Positions 41,637-51,640 are shown, numbered from the stretch's first letter. The stretch: DNA of 64,000 nt from Halopiger aswanensis (GCF_003610195.1 NZ_RAPO01000001.1:1302001-1366000), one strand, 5' to 3'. Notes: a model not told the origin generated them from the letters alone. Numbers and translations are program-made.

Positions 41637-42239
41637 ATGACACCAGACCAGACCACACACGGCGTCGACCTCGAGACGTTCGAGGCGTTCGCCGACCACG
41701 CGGCCGACGATCCCGACGCGGTCCAGCTCGGACTCGGGGCGGCGGCGACCTACGAGGGGACGGCCGCCCACAGCCTGGCGAAGATCGATAGCTACGAACT
41801 CGGCGGCGAGGAGATCGCGCGCGAGACCCGCGAGTACACCATCCCGTACGGCGGGTGGAAGGAGGTGCTAGACGCCGGCGGCTGGACCGGCAGCACGGAC
41901 CGGATGGAGCCGATCGAAGTCGCGCTCTCGGCGCTGGCCGCCTGCATCAACGTCGGCATCACGATCAACGCCGTGGCGAACGGCGTCGACGTCGAGCGCC
42001 TCCGAACGCGCGTCCGAACCGATTTCGACCCCGCTGTCCTCTTCGGCCTCGCGGACCTCGAGGCGACCGACGGCGTCTTCGAGAACACGACCGCGGAGAT
42101 CGAGATCGAAGGCGAGGGCGTCGACGAGAATCGTGTCAACGAGTGGGCCCGGCGAGCCCCCGTCTACGCGCTCGTCGCCCTCGGGCAGGACGTGCACCTC
42201 TCGGTGGAGACGCCCGCCGAAATCGCGAGCGACGACTGA
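41637..42239 (+). CDS. OsmC-like protein
   Basis: The 200-residue protein matches the OsmC/Ohr family: EPIEVALSALAACINVGITINA (near residues 84-105) carries the single conserved Cys. Other Ohr/OsmC cysteines are not obvious, so peroxidase activity of the full Ohr type is uncertain. The family generally protects against organic hydroperoxides or has related thiol functions. The ATG at 41637 follows a GAAGGAGAGA Shine-Dalgarno-like stretch. Confidence 0.9.
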   Translation: MTPDQTTHGVDLETFEAFADHAADDPDAVQLGLGAAATYEGTAAHSLAKIDSYELGGEEIARETREYTIPYGGWKEVLDAGGWTGSTDRMEPIEVALSALAACINVGITINAVANGVDVERLRTRVRTDFDPAVLFGLADLEATDGVFENTTAEIEIEGEGVDENRVNEWARRAPVYALVALGQDVHLSVETPAEIASDD

Positions 42240-42289
42240 ACGGCGGCGACGAACCGCCGTTTCTCGGATCCAAATACTCCCGAAGCCGC

Positions 42290-42550
42290 CGCGTCTCGCC
42301 GCTCCGCGCGGAAACAGATCGAACGGGGCGTCCGGCGGTCGATCTCGGCCGCGAGTTCCGGACGCTCCGCCGCGAGGGTCTCGTCGGGGGTCGGCTCCTC
42401 GAGCGCGCGCAGGTCGAAGCCGGCCTCGAACAGCGGTCCCAGGAGGTCGCCCAGCGGCCGGCGGTAGTAGGTGCCCGGATTCGACCCGTCCGCACCGTTC
42501 CAGCGGATCTCGAACTGCCCGGTTTCGTGGTAGTTTCTGCCGAGTTCGAG
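42290..42550 (-). pseudogene. C-terminal fragment of a class I SAM-dependent methyltransferase
   Basis: The minus strand between the uvrA stop and osmC can be read in one frame as NYHETGQFEIRWNGAD, then YYRRPLGDLLGPLFEAGFDLRALEEPTPDET and a final RTPRSICFRAER. This is the typical C-terminal end of UbiE-like haloarchaeal methyltransferases. There is no start codon in this frame, and the SAM-binding half with the GxGxG motif is missing. The reading continues past the natural end into the osmC gene before a stop. I take it as a relic of a gene deleted down to its last third. Boundaries are approximate. Confidence 0.6.
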
Positions 42551-42579
42551 ATGTAGAACCGAAAACGCCGGCGTCCGGC

Positions 42580-45546
42580 TCAGTCGTCGTCCATCGGCGC
42601 CGACACCGGTTCGACGCGCTCGCCGCGCGGGCCTTCGATGTCCACCTTCGGAAGCAGGTCCCGCAGGTAGCGGCCGGTGTGAGAATCGTCGAGTTGCGCG
42701 ACCTCCTCGGGGGTGCCGGTGGCGACGACCTGGCCGCCGTTCTCGCCGCCTTCGGGGCCGAGGTCGATGATGTGGTCGGCGTTCTTCACGAGGTCGAGTT
42801 CGTGCTCGATGACGACGACGGTGTTGCCGTTGTCGGTCAGCCGGTGGAGCACGTCGATGAGCTTGCGCTCGTCCTCGCTGTGGAGCCCGGTGGTGGGCTC
42901 GTCGAGCAGGTAGAGCGTCTCACCCGAATCTTTCTTGCCCAGTTCCTCGGCGAGCTTGATGCGCTGGGCCTCGCCGCCCGACAGCGTCGTGGAGGGCTGG
43001 CCGAGCTTCATGTAGTCCAGTCCGACATCCTTCAGCAGCTTCAGGCGTCGGCGGATCTGACTCGAGGACTCGAAAAAGTCGTAGGCCTCCTCGACGCTCA
43101 TCTCGAGGACGTCGGCGATGGTCTTGCCCTTGTAGGTGACGTCGAGCGTGGCGTCGTTGTAGCGGGCGCCGTCACACTCCTCGCAGGGGACGTACACGTC
43201 CGAGAGGAAGTTCATCTCGATCTTCACCGTCCCTTGGCCGCCACACTCCTCGCAGCGGCCGCCCTTGACGTTGAAGGAGAACCGGCCCTTCTCGTAGCCG
43301 CGCTGTTTCGAGAGCTTCGTCGAGGCGAACAGTTCGCGGATGTGGTCGAAGACGCCGGTGTACGTTGCGGGATTGGAGCGGGGCGTGCGGCCGATCGGCG
43401 ACTGGTCGATCAGGCGCACGGTCTCGATCTCCTCGAGGCCCTCGAGGTCGTCGTAGTCGCCCGGAATGACCGACGTGTTGTCGTTCATCTGGCGGGCCAG
43501 TCCCTTGTAGAGGACCTCGTGCATGAGGGTGGACTTCCCGGAACCGGAAACGCCGGTGATGGCGGTAAAGCAGCCCAGCGGGATGTCGACGTCCAGATCC
43601 TTGAGGTTGTGCTGGCGCGCGCCGAGGATCGTCAACGCGCCGTCGGGGTCGCGCCGTTCCTCGGGCACAGGAATCTGTCTGCGACCGGAGAGGTAGTCGC
43701 CGGTCACGGACTCCTCGCACTGCTTTACTTCCTCGACGGGACCGTTGACGACGACCTCGCCGCCGCGCTTGCCGGGACCGGGCCCCATGTCGACGACCTG
43801 ATCCGCGCGGCGCATCGTCTCCTCGTCGTGTTCGACGACGAGCAGGGTGTTCCCGAGGTCGCGCAGTTCCTCGAGCGTGTCCAGCAGGCGGTCGTTGTCG
43901 CGCTGGTGGAGGCCGATCGAGGGTTCGTCGAGGACGTAGAGGACGCCCACGAGGCCGGAGCCGATCTGCGTCGCGAGGCGGATGCGCTGACTCTCGCCGC
44001 CCGAGAGCGTCGAGGCCTCCCGATCGAGGGTGAGGTACTCGAGGCCGACCTCGACCATGAAGCCGAGGCGGGCACGAATTTCCTTGAGAATCTCCTCGGC
44101 GATGACCTTCTCGCGCTCGGTCAGGTCGGCTTCCATCGACTCAAAGTGTTCCAAGGCGTCGCCGATGCTCATCCCGTTGATTTCCGTGATGGAGGTGCCG
44201 TCGACCAGCACCGCGCGGCTGGCGGGCTTGAGGCGGGTGCCGTCACAGGCCGGACACTCCGTGACCGACATGTAGTCCTCGATGTGCTCGCGGGTCGAGT
44301 CCGAGTCGGTCTCGAGGTAGCGACGCTCGAGGTTCGGAATAACGCCCTCGAACTGCTTGCGCTTCCGACGGGTGCCGTTTTTCGTGTGCCGCTTGAACAG
44401 CACTTCCTCGTCGGTGCCGTAGAGGAACTGTCGCCGGATGTCCTCGTCTAACTCCTCGAACGGGGTCGACAGCGAGACGTCGAAGTGCTCGGCGACGGCG
44501 TCGAGCCGCGTCTGGTAGTACGAGCGGTTGTAGCTCCAGGCCTCGAAGACGTGCTTGAGCGGCTTCGAGGGGTCCTGGACGACGAGATCCTCGTCGACCT
44601 CCTTGGTTTCGCCCAGCCCCTCACACTCGGGACAGGCGCCGTGGGGCGAGTTGAACGAAAAGGAGCGGGTTTCGATTTCGGGGACGTCGATCCCGCAGTG
44701 CGTGCAGGCCAGATCCTTCGAAAACTCGACGACGAACCGGTCGTCATCGTCGTCGCCCTCGTCACCGAGCGCACCCGTCCGGCGGGCTTCCTCGCCGAGG
44801 TCTTCGGCCGCTTCCGCCGGCGGATCCGGGAGGATGACCTTCAGGACGCCCTCCGCCTCGTCGAGCGCGGTTTCGACGCTGTCGATGATGCGTGGACGGT
44901 CCTCGGTGGAGACCTTCACGCGGTCGACGATGACGTCGATCGTGTGGTCGAAGTTCTCGTCTAGATCGGGGTCGTCGAGCGTGAGGTCGTGCTCCTCGCC
45001 GTCGATCTCGACGCGGGCGTACCCTTCCGAGACGAGTTCCTCGAACAGGTCCTCGAAGGCGCCCTTCTGGTCGCGGACGACCGGCGCCGCGAGCTTGGCC
45101 TTCGTCCCCTCGGGCAGTTCGAGGATGCGCTCGACCATGTTCTGGGCGGACTGCTCGCCGACCTCGCGGCCGCACTCGGGACAGTGGGGCGTTCCGACGC
45201 GGGCGTACAGCAGTCGCAGGTAGTCGTGCAGTTCGGTGACGGTCCCGACGGTCGATCGCGGGTTGTTCGCGGCGTTCTTCTGGTCGATCGAGATCGCCGG
45301 GGAGAGGCCTTCGACGGTCTCGACCTGGGGCTTGTCCATCTGGCCCAGGAAGTTCCGGGCGTAGGCCGAGAGGCTCTCGATGTACCGGCGCTGGCCCTCG
45401 GCGTAGATCGTCTCGAACGCGAGGGAGGACTTGCCCGAGCCCGACAGGCCGGTGACGACGGTAAACTCCTCGCGGGGGATCTCCACGTCGAGGTCCTTGA
45501 GGTTGTGTTCCTCCGCTCCGCGGACTTGGATGTAGTCCTTGCTCAT
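42580..45546 (-). CDS. uvrA: Excinuclease ABC subunit UvrA
   Basis: The 988-residue damage-recognition ATPase of nucleotide excision repair has two ABC-type ATPase halves. The first Walker A is [14 protein letters not shown] (near residues 33-46). The ABC signature occurs as [17 protein letters not shown] in the first half, followed by [16 protein letters not shown]. The second has [31 protein letters not shown] and [15 protein letters not shown]. Zinc-binding Cys pairs are seen (CPECG, CTHCG, CEECGG and CEECDG). The 3' end is followed by a relic methyltransferase fragment. Confidence 0.97.
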   Translation of the reverse strand: MSKDYIQVRGAEEHNLKDLDVEIPREEFTVVTGLSGSGKSSLAFETIYAEGQRRYIESLSAYARNFLGQMDKPQVETVEGLSPAISIDQKNAANNPRSTVGTVTELHDYLRLLYARVGTPHCPECGREVGEQSAQNMVERILELPEGTKAKLAAPVVRDQKGAFEDLFEELVSEGYARVEIDGEEHDLTLDDPDLDENFDHTIDVIVDRVKVSTEDRPRIIDSVETALDEAEGVLKVILPDPPAEAAEDLGEEARRTGALGDEGDDDDDRFVVEFSKDLACTHCGIDVPEIETRSFSFNSPHGACPECEGLGETKEVDEDLVVQDPSKPLKHVFEAWSYNRSYYQTRLDAVAEHFDVSLSTPFEELDEDIRRQFLYGTDEEVLFKRHTKNGTRRKRKQFEGVIPNLERRYLETDSDSTREHIEDYMSVTECPACDGTRLKPASRAVLVDGTSITEINGMSIGDALEHFESMEADLTEREKVIAEEILKEIRARLGFMVEVGLEYLTLDREASTLSGGESQRIRLATQIGSGLVGVLYVLDEPSIGLHQRDNDRLLDTLEELRDLGNTLLVVEHDEETMRRADQVVDMGPGPGKRGGEVVVNGPVEEVKQCEESVTGDYLSGRRQIPVPEERRDPDGALTILGARQHNLKDLDVDIPLGCFTAITGVSGSGKSTLMHEVLYKGLARQMNDNTSVIPGDYDDLEGLEEIETVRLIDQSPIGRTPRSNPATYTGVFDHIRELFASTKLSKQRGYEKGRFSFNVKGGRCEECGGQGTVKIEMNFLSDVYVPCEECDGARYNDATLDVTYKGKTIADVLEMSVEEAYDFFESSSQIRRRLKLLKDVGLDYMKLGQPSTTLSGGEAQRIKLAEELGKKDSGETLYLLDEPTTGLHSEDERKLIDVLHRLTDNGNTVVVIEHELDLVKNADHIIDLGPEGGENGGQVVATGTPEEVAQLDDSHTGRYLRDLLPKVDIEGPRGERVEPVSAPMDDD

Positions 45547-45765
45547 GTCTCGCTTGCGATAGGTCGTGAGTAGCTGGTCGCGCGACTCGATACCCGATTC
45601 ATTGTAGGTGTATCAGTGGCCCGAGGAACTTAACGGGTCTGAAACCCGAATGACGAGGTATTTGGTAACAGTAATCACGAAGCCGATCTCGAGCCGCCTT
45701 CGATCCGATGGAGTCCCCCACCCGATGCCCAAAGTGACTTCGGCCGGAAGCGCGAACGGTCGGTC

Positions 45766-46296
45766 ATGAGCGACGACACCGAGCCCGACCTGTCGGTCGG
45801 CGAATTCGTCGAGTACTGCCGAACCCAGGCCGGGCTCCTCTCCGGGCAGGTCGAAACGATGGGCGAGGAAGCGGACGATCTCTTAGACGAGATCGAAGAG
45901 ACGGTCGCGGACATCCGCTCGCGGCTCGAGCAGCAACAGGGCGCGAACACGCAGGGGACGGCAGCGCCGACGTCGACCGCCGACCCGGGCGCGGACGAGG
46001 TCGACGTCGAGGACGTCGAGGAAATGGCGGCGGATCTCGAGGAGAAACAGACCGTCGTTGAAGCGAAGCAGGTCCGAATGCAGGCGTTTCAGGAACTGGC
46101 TGCGGACTACACCGAACTCGCCGAGGAACTGCAGTCGGACGCCGAGGACGGCCGGGCGGCGATGACCCGCGTCGTCGAGTTCGAACTCGAGCGCGACGCG
46201 CCGGCGTACTTCGACGAGCGACAGACGCTGGCCGAGGCGGCCGCCGAGGCCACCGAATCGAGCGAGTCGGAACCCAGCGAAGTCGATCCGGAGTAG
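45766..46296 (+). CDS. Conserved acidic coiled-coil protein
   Basis: This is a 176-residue protein with no signal or membrane segment. Two heptad-rich segments (LLSGQVETMGEEADDLLDEIEETVADIRSRLEQQ and DVEEMAADLEEKQTVVEAKQVRMQAFQELAADYTELAEELQ) point to coiled coils, and the tail is disordered and acidic. It resembles a small haloarchaeal family of unknown function. It is divergent from uvrA and precedes a small zinc-ribbon gene. Confidence 0.75.
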   Translation: MSDDTEPDLSVGEFVEYCRTQAGLLSGQVETMGEEADDLLDEIEETVADIRSRLEQQQGANTQGTAAPTSTADPGADEVDVEDVEEMAADLEEKQTVVEAKQVRMQAFQELAADYTELAEELQSDAEDGRAAMTRVVEFELERDAPAYFDERQTLAEAAAEATESSESEPSEVDPE

Positions 46297-46361
46297 GGTC
46301 CCGATTCAGCGGTGTTTCGTTGGAGGAGACGTTTTGTACGTTCGGCCGGTACTGTGCCCGT

Positions 46362-46526
46362 ATGTCCCAGACGACCCACAGCTGCCTCTGTGGCGCGACC
46401 CTCCAGTTTCGCCAGGACATCGTCAAGGAAGGCGGGGGCGTCTATCCGACCTGGAAGTGCAAAGACTGTGGGACCGAAGTTCCCGGACAGATCGCCGAGA
46501 AGTTGCGCCACCAGCATCCCTCGTAG
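46362..46526 (+). CDS. Small zinc-ribbon protein
   Basis: The 54-residue protein has two Cys pairs, CLCGA near residue 8 and CKDCGTEVP near 33, spaced as a zinc ribbon, followed by a basic/polar helix QIAEKLRHQHPS. It may bind nucleic acid or protein. It follows the coiled-coil gene by 65 bases on the same strand, so they may be co-transcribed. The ATG at 46362 gives MSQTTHSCLCG. Confidence 0.75.
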   Translation: MSQTTHSCLCGATLQFRQDIVKEGGGVYPTWKCKDCGTEVPGQIAEKLRHQHPS

Positions 46527-46586
46527 ATCCCAGGGCGTCCGTCCGTAACGCGAAAAGATCGGAGAGCGAGGGCGTAGCGCGAGTAT

Positions 46587-48482
46587 TCAGTCGCCGTAGC
46601 CCTCGACCTGTAATTCACACTGCGCTACGTATCCGCTCACGGCGGCAGGGTGCGGTACCTCCGCTACCGTGCCTTCCATGATGAGCCAGGCGATCACTCG
46701 TTCATTTTGGATCGAGTCGCCGTCGACGTACTGCGACGGATGGTAGAACTCGAGTTCGGCGTCTAGGTCCTCGACCCGCGTTTTCTGGGAGTCCGCCGGT
46801 CCGATCTCGTCGGAGTCGACCGGCACGACGACGAGTTCCAGGTCCCGATCCATCGGGATGTCGATCTGCTCGCTTCCGTCCGGGTTCTCGAAGCGAACTT
46901 TCTGTCCGGGTTCCCCCTCGAGGTAGAACTCCTGATCGGGGGTGATCCACTGATCGCCGTCGAAGACGTGGGTTTCGACGCCGTCCGTCGTCCCGGGAGT
47001 CACCTCGAGCGCCGTGTAGTGAAGGTACTGCATTGTCACGTTCTCTTCGCCGTCCCAGTTCTCCGTCGCGCCGTAGGTCCGCAGCGACTCCACTTCGTGT
47101 CCCGGTCCGTGTCGGCGCCAGATTGGAACGATTCGGCCGTCGCTGAAGAACTCGTACGAGATGTTGTAGTTGTACGGTCCGAACTGGGCTCCCGAGTGGA
47201 AGTCGACGCTCCCCCGTCCCTGAGCCCCGGTGTGGTAGTGGGTGCGGAACTGGAATCCGGACGGATGCCCTCGCCGTTCCGGATAGTCGATCTTTCCGAG
47301 TTGACCCGGCCCACCGAACGGAATACTGTGAATGTCCCAGTACAGGTGGTGGCCGGTGAAGACGGGCTCGTGATCGGGGAAGAACCAGTCGACCGTGTTT
47401 CGACCTTCCCGCGGCGGTAAGTTATAGCCCGTCGGGGTCGCCATCGCGTTCATCGTCCGGAAGACCGGTCGTCCGTTGTAATCGCCGTAGAACGTCACCC
47501 CCATCGTTTCGGGCGGCTCCCACTCGATCTGCCAGTTGTCCTGCTCGAACGACTCCTCGGGGAGCAGATCGAATCGGTGGAACCCGTCTTCGGCCGTCTT
47601 GAGCGGGCGCTGCTCGATCGGAACGGCCGGCACTTCCCCGAGGACTGTCTGATCGGCCGGAACGATCTGCCGGGCCATTTCCTGAACCGGATACCGGACG
47701 AAGTCCTCGACGAAGTGCAAGTCGACCAACTCGGGGTTTTCCGGATCGGTCACGTCGAGATAGCCGACTGCGACCGAAACCTCGTCGTCGCCGACCCCGT
47801 AGAAGATCAGCGATGAGACTTCGCCGTGCGGTCTGTCCTTCCAGGCGAAAATCTCCTCGGCCACCTTGAACACCGCCCACGTGTCTCTGTCCTGCTCGAA
47901 CTCCTGGACGTCCGGGTGATCGCGCATAACCCGTACTCGCTGGAGTTCCGCGTCCGAATACTCCTCCTGCCACGACACGTCGATCGGGTCGGAGATGTTG
48001 AGTGCAACGAGTTCGTTGTGCTGCCGATCGACGAGGCCGAATACCGTCTGCCGATTCCGCGCCGTGATTTCCCAGCCCCCCTGGTCGGTTCCGCCTTCGA
48101 CGGTGTAATCCGTCGGTCCCTGAATGCTGATCGCGTCGAGGTGGTTCGAGAGCGGTTCGTATCCGACGAAATTCGCAATCCACTCTCGCGCGACGCTGTT
48201 CGCTTCGGGATCCTTCAGCAGGGTTTCGACCGCCTCTTTCCGGCGGTGTATGTGGGTGATTTCGTAGTTCTCCTCGTGAAAATCACGCACCGACAGACGC
48301 TCAGCACCGGTAATTCGGTCCGTTGGGTCCGGTGATTCTCGACTCGATTCTGTTTCGGTCTCGGTTTCGCTTTCCTGTGCGCTGGCAACCCCCGGTAGCC
48401 CGAGTACCGCGGCCGCCCCGCCCGCTTTCATTACTCCCCGCCGATACCACTTCCAACCGTGCCCCTTGCCATCGTATGGCAT
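46587..48482 (-). CDS. Tat-exported protein with remote similarity to copper amine oxidase
   Basis: The 631-residue protein begins with a Tat signal (WYRRGVMKAGGAAAVLGLPGVASA). Its second half has segments matching copper amine oxidase order: NGRPVFRTMNAMATP for the DGRPVLYRxSLxEM region, and FGPYNYNISYEFFSDGRI for the GNYDYxFxWxFYxDGTI region, placing a possible TPQ-precursor Tyr near residue 438. The copper-binding HxH motif expected later is not evident (the aligned segment is MQYLHYTALEV). The role is therefore uncertain: amine oxidation, or a non-copper relative. The start at 48482 is preceded by an AT-rich region with a palindromic TATA-like box. Confidence 0.72.
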   Translation of the reverse strand: MPYDGKGHGWKWYRRGVMKAGGAAAVLGLPGVASAQESETETETESSRESPDPTDRITGAERLSVRDFHEENYEITHIHRRKEAVETLLKDPEANSVAREWIANFVGYEPLSNHLDAISIQGPTDYTVEGGTDQGGWEITARNRQTVFGLVDRQHNELVALNISDPIDVSWQEEYSDAELQRVRVMRDHPDVQEFEQDRDTWAVFKVAEEIFAWKDRPHGEVSSLIFYGVGDDEVSVAVGYLDVTDPENPELVDLHFVEDFVRYPVQEMARQIVPADQTVLGEVPAVPIEQRPLKTAEDGFHRFDLLPEESFEQDNWQIEWEPPETMGVTFYGDYNGRPVFRTMNAMATPTGYNLPPREGRNTVDWFFPDHEPVFTGHHLYWDIHSIPFGGPGQLGKIDYPERRGHPSGFQFRTHYHTGAQGRGSVDFHSGAQFGPYNYNISYEFFSDGRIVPIWRRHGPGHEVESLRTYGATENWDGEENVTMQYLHYTALEVTPGTTDGVETHVFDGDQWITPDQEFYLEGEPGQKVRFENPDGSEQIDIPMDRDLELVVVPVDSDEIGPADSQKTRVEDLDAELEFYHPSQYVDGDSIQNERVIAWLIMEGTVAEVPHPAAVSGYVAQCELQVEGYGD

Positions 48483-48784
48483 GGTTAAATCCGGCGCCCC
48501 CCAGCAAGTTAATGGTTGTACATATATGTTATAGGACGGTGGAGAGTTGCGTAAAAGATTAGTTGAATAGTTAAAATACCAGTAGTAGCAGTCTACGAAT
48601 GTTAAACTATATGGATAGATTGTAGCTATACGGAGCCGGACTGATTGACTGAACAGGGAATCCGAACCCATCTATCAGATATAAATGCCCATTCATTCAG
48701 TTTGTACACGTGATTTCTAAATTGGCAAATCCGGTTTCGATAGTAGTTTTGAATAAAGGGACTGGCCGACTCCCTAACAGTGAG
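48483..48784. other. AT-rich intergenic region, promoter of the amine-oxidase-like gene
   Basis: This 302-base region is much poorer in GC than its surroundings and has no reading frame of note. It holds the palindrome ACATATATGT (48520-48529) within TATAACATATATGT on the minus strand, about 40 bases upstream of the amine-oxidase-like start, which can serve as TATA box. The remainder shows nothing recognisable. It may be a remnant of an acquired element. Confidence 0.5.
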
Positions 48785-49903
48785 CTACAGCGACAGCGCC
48801 TCGAGCACCGCGTCCACGTCCGCCGGCGTGTTGACGGCGTGGACGGAGACCCGCACGGCGTCAGGGGACGGCAGCGAACGGACGGTGATGTCGTACTCGG
48901 CGAGACGTTCGACGGTCGCCTCGGGGTCGTCGACATCGATCGTCACCAACCCCGACTCGAACTCGCGCGGACTCAGCAACCGTTCGTCCGGAACCCCGTC
49001 CTTGAGCCGCTCCGTGAGCCGTTCGATCCGATCCCGAACCGTCTCGAGGCCGACCGCTTGGAGGCAGTCGATCGCCTCGACCAGTCCGGCGTGGGGGACG
49101 GGACTCGCGGTCGCGACCTCGAACCGCCGCGCGCCGGCGGCGTACTGGTACTCGGCGGCCTCGGGATCCTCGACGCTGCGGTAGCCGATCGCGGGCGGGA
49201 CGAGGTCCGGAGCGACGTCCTCGTTGACGTACAGGAAGCCGGAGCCGAACGGTGCGAGCAGCCACTTGTGGCCCGCGCCGACGACGAAATCGGCGTCCCA
49301 TTCGGTGACGTCGACCGGGCCCTGCCCGGGCGCCTGCACGGCGTCGACCAGCACCGTCGCGCCAGCATCGTGGGCGATGTCGACGATCTCGTCGATCGGC
49401 AGCCGGGTGCCGTGCGTCCAGGTCAGCGAACTCACGCAGAACAGCGACGCGTCGGCCGCGGCGGCTTTCACGTCGTCGAGGTCGAGTCGCCCGCGATCGG
49501 TCTCGAGGACGCGCACGTCGATCCCGCGCTGACGCTCGAGACGCCGCCACGGCAGGACGCCCGCGGCGTGCTCGAGGTCGGTTCGGACGACGGTGTCGGC
49601 TTCGTCCCACTCGAGTGAGACCGCGCCGGCGATGCGGTTGATGCCGTCGGTCGTGCTCTCGGTCAGCGCGATTTCGTCCGGAGTGGCACCCAGCAGGTCG
49701 GCGATAGCGGTCCGTGCGTCGTCGTAGGCGTCGAGCGCCGCGGGATACATCCCCTCGTCGCCGGGGGCCGCGTACTCGTGGTGCTCGAGCGCCGATTCGG
49801 CGGCCTCGACGACGCGGCGGGGGCTCGGCCCGCTCGCGCCCCAGTTGCAGTAGACGCCCGACTCGAGGCCCGGAATCGTCTCGCGGAGTGCCGTCGGATC
49901 CAT
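48785..49903 (-). CDS. Class V aminotransferase (cysteine desulfurase/kynureninase-like)
   Basis: The 372-residue PLP enzyme has the family pattern: PDEIALTESTTDGINRIAGAV near residues 78-98, then LVDAVQAPGQGPVDVTEWDADFVVGAGHKWLLAP near 186-220, where HKW carries the Schiff-base Lys. IGYRSVEDP and FEVATASPVPHAGLVEAI follow. A catalytic Cys of true cysteine desulfurases was not spotted, so an isopenicillin-N-epimerase/kynureninase-like role or a desulfurase are both possible. The ATG at 49903 gives MDPTALRETIPGLESG. Confidence 0.85.
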   Translation of the reverse strand: MDPTALRETIPGLESGVYCNWGASGPSPRRVVEAAESALEHHEYAAPGDEGMYPAALDAYDDARTAIADLLGATPDEIALTESTTDGINRIAGAVSLEWDEADTVVRTDLEHAAGVLPWRRLERQRGIDVRVLETDRGRLDLDDVKAAAADASLFCVSSLTWTHGTRLPIDEIVDIAHDAGATVLVDAVQAPGQGPVDVTEWDADFVVGAGHKWLLAPFGSGFLYVNEDVAPDLVPPAIGYRSVEDPEAAEYQYAAGARRFEVATASPVPHAGLVEAIDCLQAVGLETVRDRIERLTERLKDGVPDERLLSPREFESGLVTIDVDDPEATVERLAEYDITVRSLPSPDAVRVSVHAVNTPADVDAVLEALSL

Positions 49904-50203
49904 TAGCCCGTGGTTTGCACTCGAGCGTGTTTGTTCTGGCGGCGTTCGATGGTGCAGGCGGTACCGACACGCATGAGACTGCGACTGACGAGGACGGATC
50001 GTCACCGAGACCGGATGAGGAGACTGACGGTCGCGATTGCGGACCGAGGGACAAAACGGGGAACGGAGCCATGGAGCGTGTGACAGGGATCCTGGCTCCA
50101 CGAGATGCCACGGGCCGGACGAGCAAAACCTTGTCTACTCGGCGCCGGACCGGCCAGCCGATTCGAGACAGCCGCGCTTGCGCTCGTCAGCTACCAGCCG
50201 CGC
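49904..50203. other. Intergenic region between the aminotransferase and cheD genes
   Basis: I see no gene, RNA or repeat in this 300-base stretch. It lies upstream of the aminotransferase start and downstream of the cheD stop, both on the minus strand, so it should hold the aminotransferase promoter, but no clear TATA box could be singled out. Confidence 0.4.
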
Positions 50204-50695
50204 CTACTTTCGAATGACAGTGCCGCCCGCAGTCCTGACCACGACCTCTCCGTTCGTCGGGTCGAACGTAATCGATCGTCCGGCGCTGCCGCCGACCTCG
50301 ACCGCCCGAACGGGAATTCCGTGGGCCTCGAGCAGCGCCTTCGCGGCGGCCACGTTCTGGTCGCCGATCGATCCGCCGGCGCCGCTGAACTCGATCATCG
50401 TCGCCCCGCCGACGAGTTTCGCCCACGACCGGTCCGCGACGCCGCCCTCGCGCTCGAACTCGTCGAGCATCGCCTCGAGGCCGGTGTCGGCGAACTTGGC
50501 GTCGGGTTCCGGACGGTCCCGCGAGTCGGACTCGGGGAGCATGAAATGCAAGAGGCCGCTCACTTCGTGGTCGGGATCGTGGAGCGCTACGGCTACGCAC
50601 GATCCCACGCCGCTCGTCTTCAGCGGTCGGGTTTCGCCGGTGACGGCGTACTCCGCGACTCCGACGGGTATGCACTCGTATTCACTGTCGACCAC
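50204..50695 (-). CDS. cheD: Chemoreceptor glutamine deamidase CheD
   Basis: The 163-residue protein deamidates glutamines in chemoreceptors, activating them, and interacts with CheC in archaea. The catalytic triad region is seen in SGVGSCVAVALHD (Cys near residue 33) and GLLHFMLP (His near 50). KLVGGATMIEF and GDQNVAAAKALLEAHGIPV are typical. The start is GTG at 50695. No other che genes are adjacent, although a receptor-type transducer is about 23 kb away in the window. Confidence 0.92.
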   Translation of the reverse strand: MVDSEYECIPVGVAEYAVTGETRPLKTSGVGSCVAVALHDPDHEVSGLLHFMLPESDSRDRPEPDAKFADTGLEAMLDEFEREGGVADRSWAKLVGGATMIEFSGAGGSIGDQNVAAAKALLEAHGIPVRAVEVGGSAGRSITFDPTNGEVVVRTAGGTVIRK

Positions 50696-50897
50696 GGAAT
50701 CACCTCGTCTTCGGTTTCCGGTCCCATCCCCGACCGCCCCCTTGAGTGCATAGTCGCGGTTGCTCTGTGGTAGCCTTTCCGGCCGTCACCCCTCCCCGGC
50801 GGGCCGGGCGAACGGCCGCCGTCAGTGATCGCCGGCGGTAACACTGCGTGCGCCGCTACTGACTCGAGAATTGCTGCTGGTCGGCGGCCGGATCGAG

Positions 50898-51137
50898 TCA
50901 GAGTTCGCCGCGCAGTACGATCTCTTCGCCGACCGACTCGAGCATATCCTCGGTGACGATGTAGTCTTCCTCGTCTTCGCCCTCCCAGCCGAGCGACGCC
51001 AGCGCCTGTTCGGCGAGCGACGGGTTCGGGTCGACGTAGGCCCGTGAGCCGTCGACTTTCGCAACGATACCGAGTTCTTTGCCTGCCGCGTCAACGACTG
51101 TCTTTCCGACTTCGTCGTTCGTTAACGGTGCCGTCAT
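50898..51137 (-). CDS. Small PRC-barrel-type protein
   Basis: The 79-residue protein reads MTAPLTNDEVGKTVVDAAGKELGIVAKVDGSRAYVDPNPS, which fits a PRC-barrel half-domain (VGKxVVDxxGxxLGxV), then a Glu/Asp-rich segment and a terminal ESVGEEIVLRGEL strand. PRC-barrel proteins bind RNA or bacteriochlorophyll-type partners; the haloarchaeal ones are uncharacterised. It ends about 200 bases upstream of cheD, and may have its own promoter. Confidence 0.8.
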   Translation of the reverse strand: MTAPLTNDEVGKTVVDAAGKELGIVAKVDGSRAYVDPNPSLAEQALASLGWEGEDEEDYIVTEDMLESVGEEIVLRGEL

Positions 51138-51316
51138 ACCCGACGGCTACGACGAGACCGAGGGTAAACGCTGGCCCGTCCGCTGCCGGCCGCACGATTG
51201 ACTGCAAGGGAATAGTACAAACCCGTGTCCGACGTGGGCCCGAAAGGAGGCTCCGGCGACCGCGCGGACGACGGGCGACCGCGTTCGGGAGGTCCCGTGG
51301 ATCACTCTACCCAACC

Positions 51317-51466
51317 ATGACCCAGACACTCGAAATCAGCGACGACCTGATGGACCGACTCGAGAGCCACTGCGAGGAGGGCCAATCCCCCGAGGAACTC
51401 GTCGAGGAGTTGGTCTCGGTGTACGAGACCGAGGGCACGTTCCTGCAAGAGGGGTACTCGGAGTAG
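51317..51466 (+). CDS. Short DUF7557-like protein (ribbon-helix-helix style)
   Basis: The 49-residue protein MTQTLEISDDLMDRLESHCEEGQSPEELVEELVSVYETEGTFLQEGYSE has a beta strand followed by two amphipathic helices, as in short ribbon-helix-helix or antitoxin-like proteins. It belongs to a common haloarchaeal small-protein family that I recall as DUF7557. No toxin gene is adjacent. The ATG at 51317 is in-frame and well placed after an AT-containing leader. Confidence 0.72.
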   Translation: MTQTLEISDDLMDRLESHCEEGQSPEELVEELVSVYETEGTFLQEGYSE

Positions 51467-51602
51467 TCGTCGCGATGGGGTTCAACGTGCCGATCGGCGG
51501 CTAGTAGCCAGTGCGGTAGTCTCGTCTTCGCAGAGCGTCGGCGTGTAATCGAACCGTCGCGAGCGCGTCCCACGTCGATCGAGGGGACGTATCGAGTCGC
51601 GA

Positions 51603-51640
51603 ATCGGGAATCGAAATCGGGATCGGGAATCGAAATCGGG
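51603..51640 (+). repeat. Perfect 19-base tandem duplication
   Basis: The unit ATCGGGAATCGAAATCGGG occurs twice in direct succession (51603-51621 and 51622-51640). It lies in the gap between the small DUF7557-like gene and the NrfD gene. It is a slippage product. No coding role is seen. Confidence 0.85.

Noticed and set aside
42133-44451. Long plus-strand open frame opposite uvrA
   Set aside because: uvrA is beyond doubt on the minus strand, with ABC and zinc motifs. The opposite frame has no recognisable content and mirrors GC-rich codon usage.
49906-50217. Possible small gene or RNA in the gap between the aminotransferase and cheD
   Set aside because: Plus- and minus-strand frames have no recognisable content and no stable hairpin or tRNA-like fold stands out.
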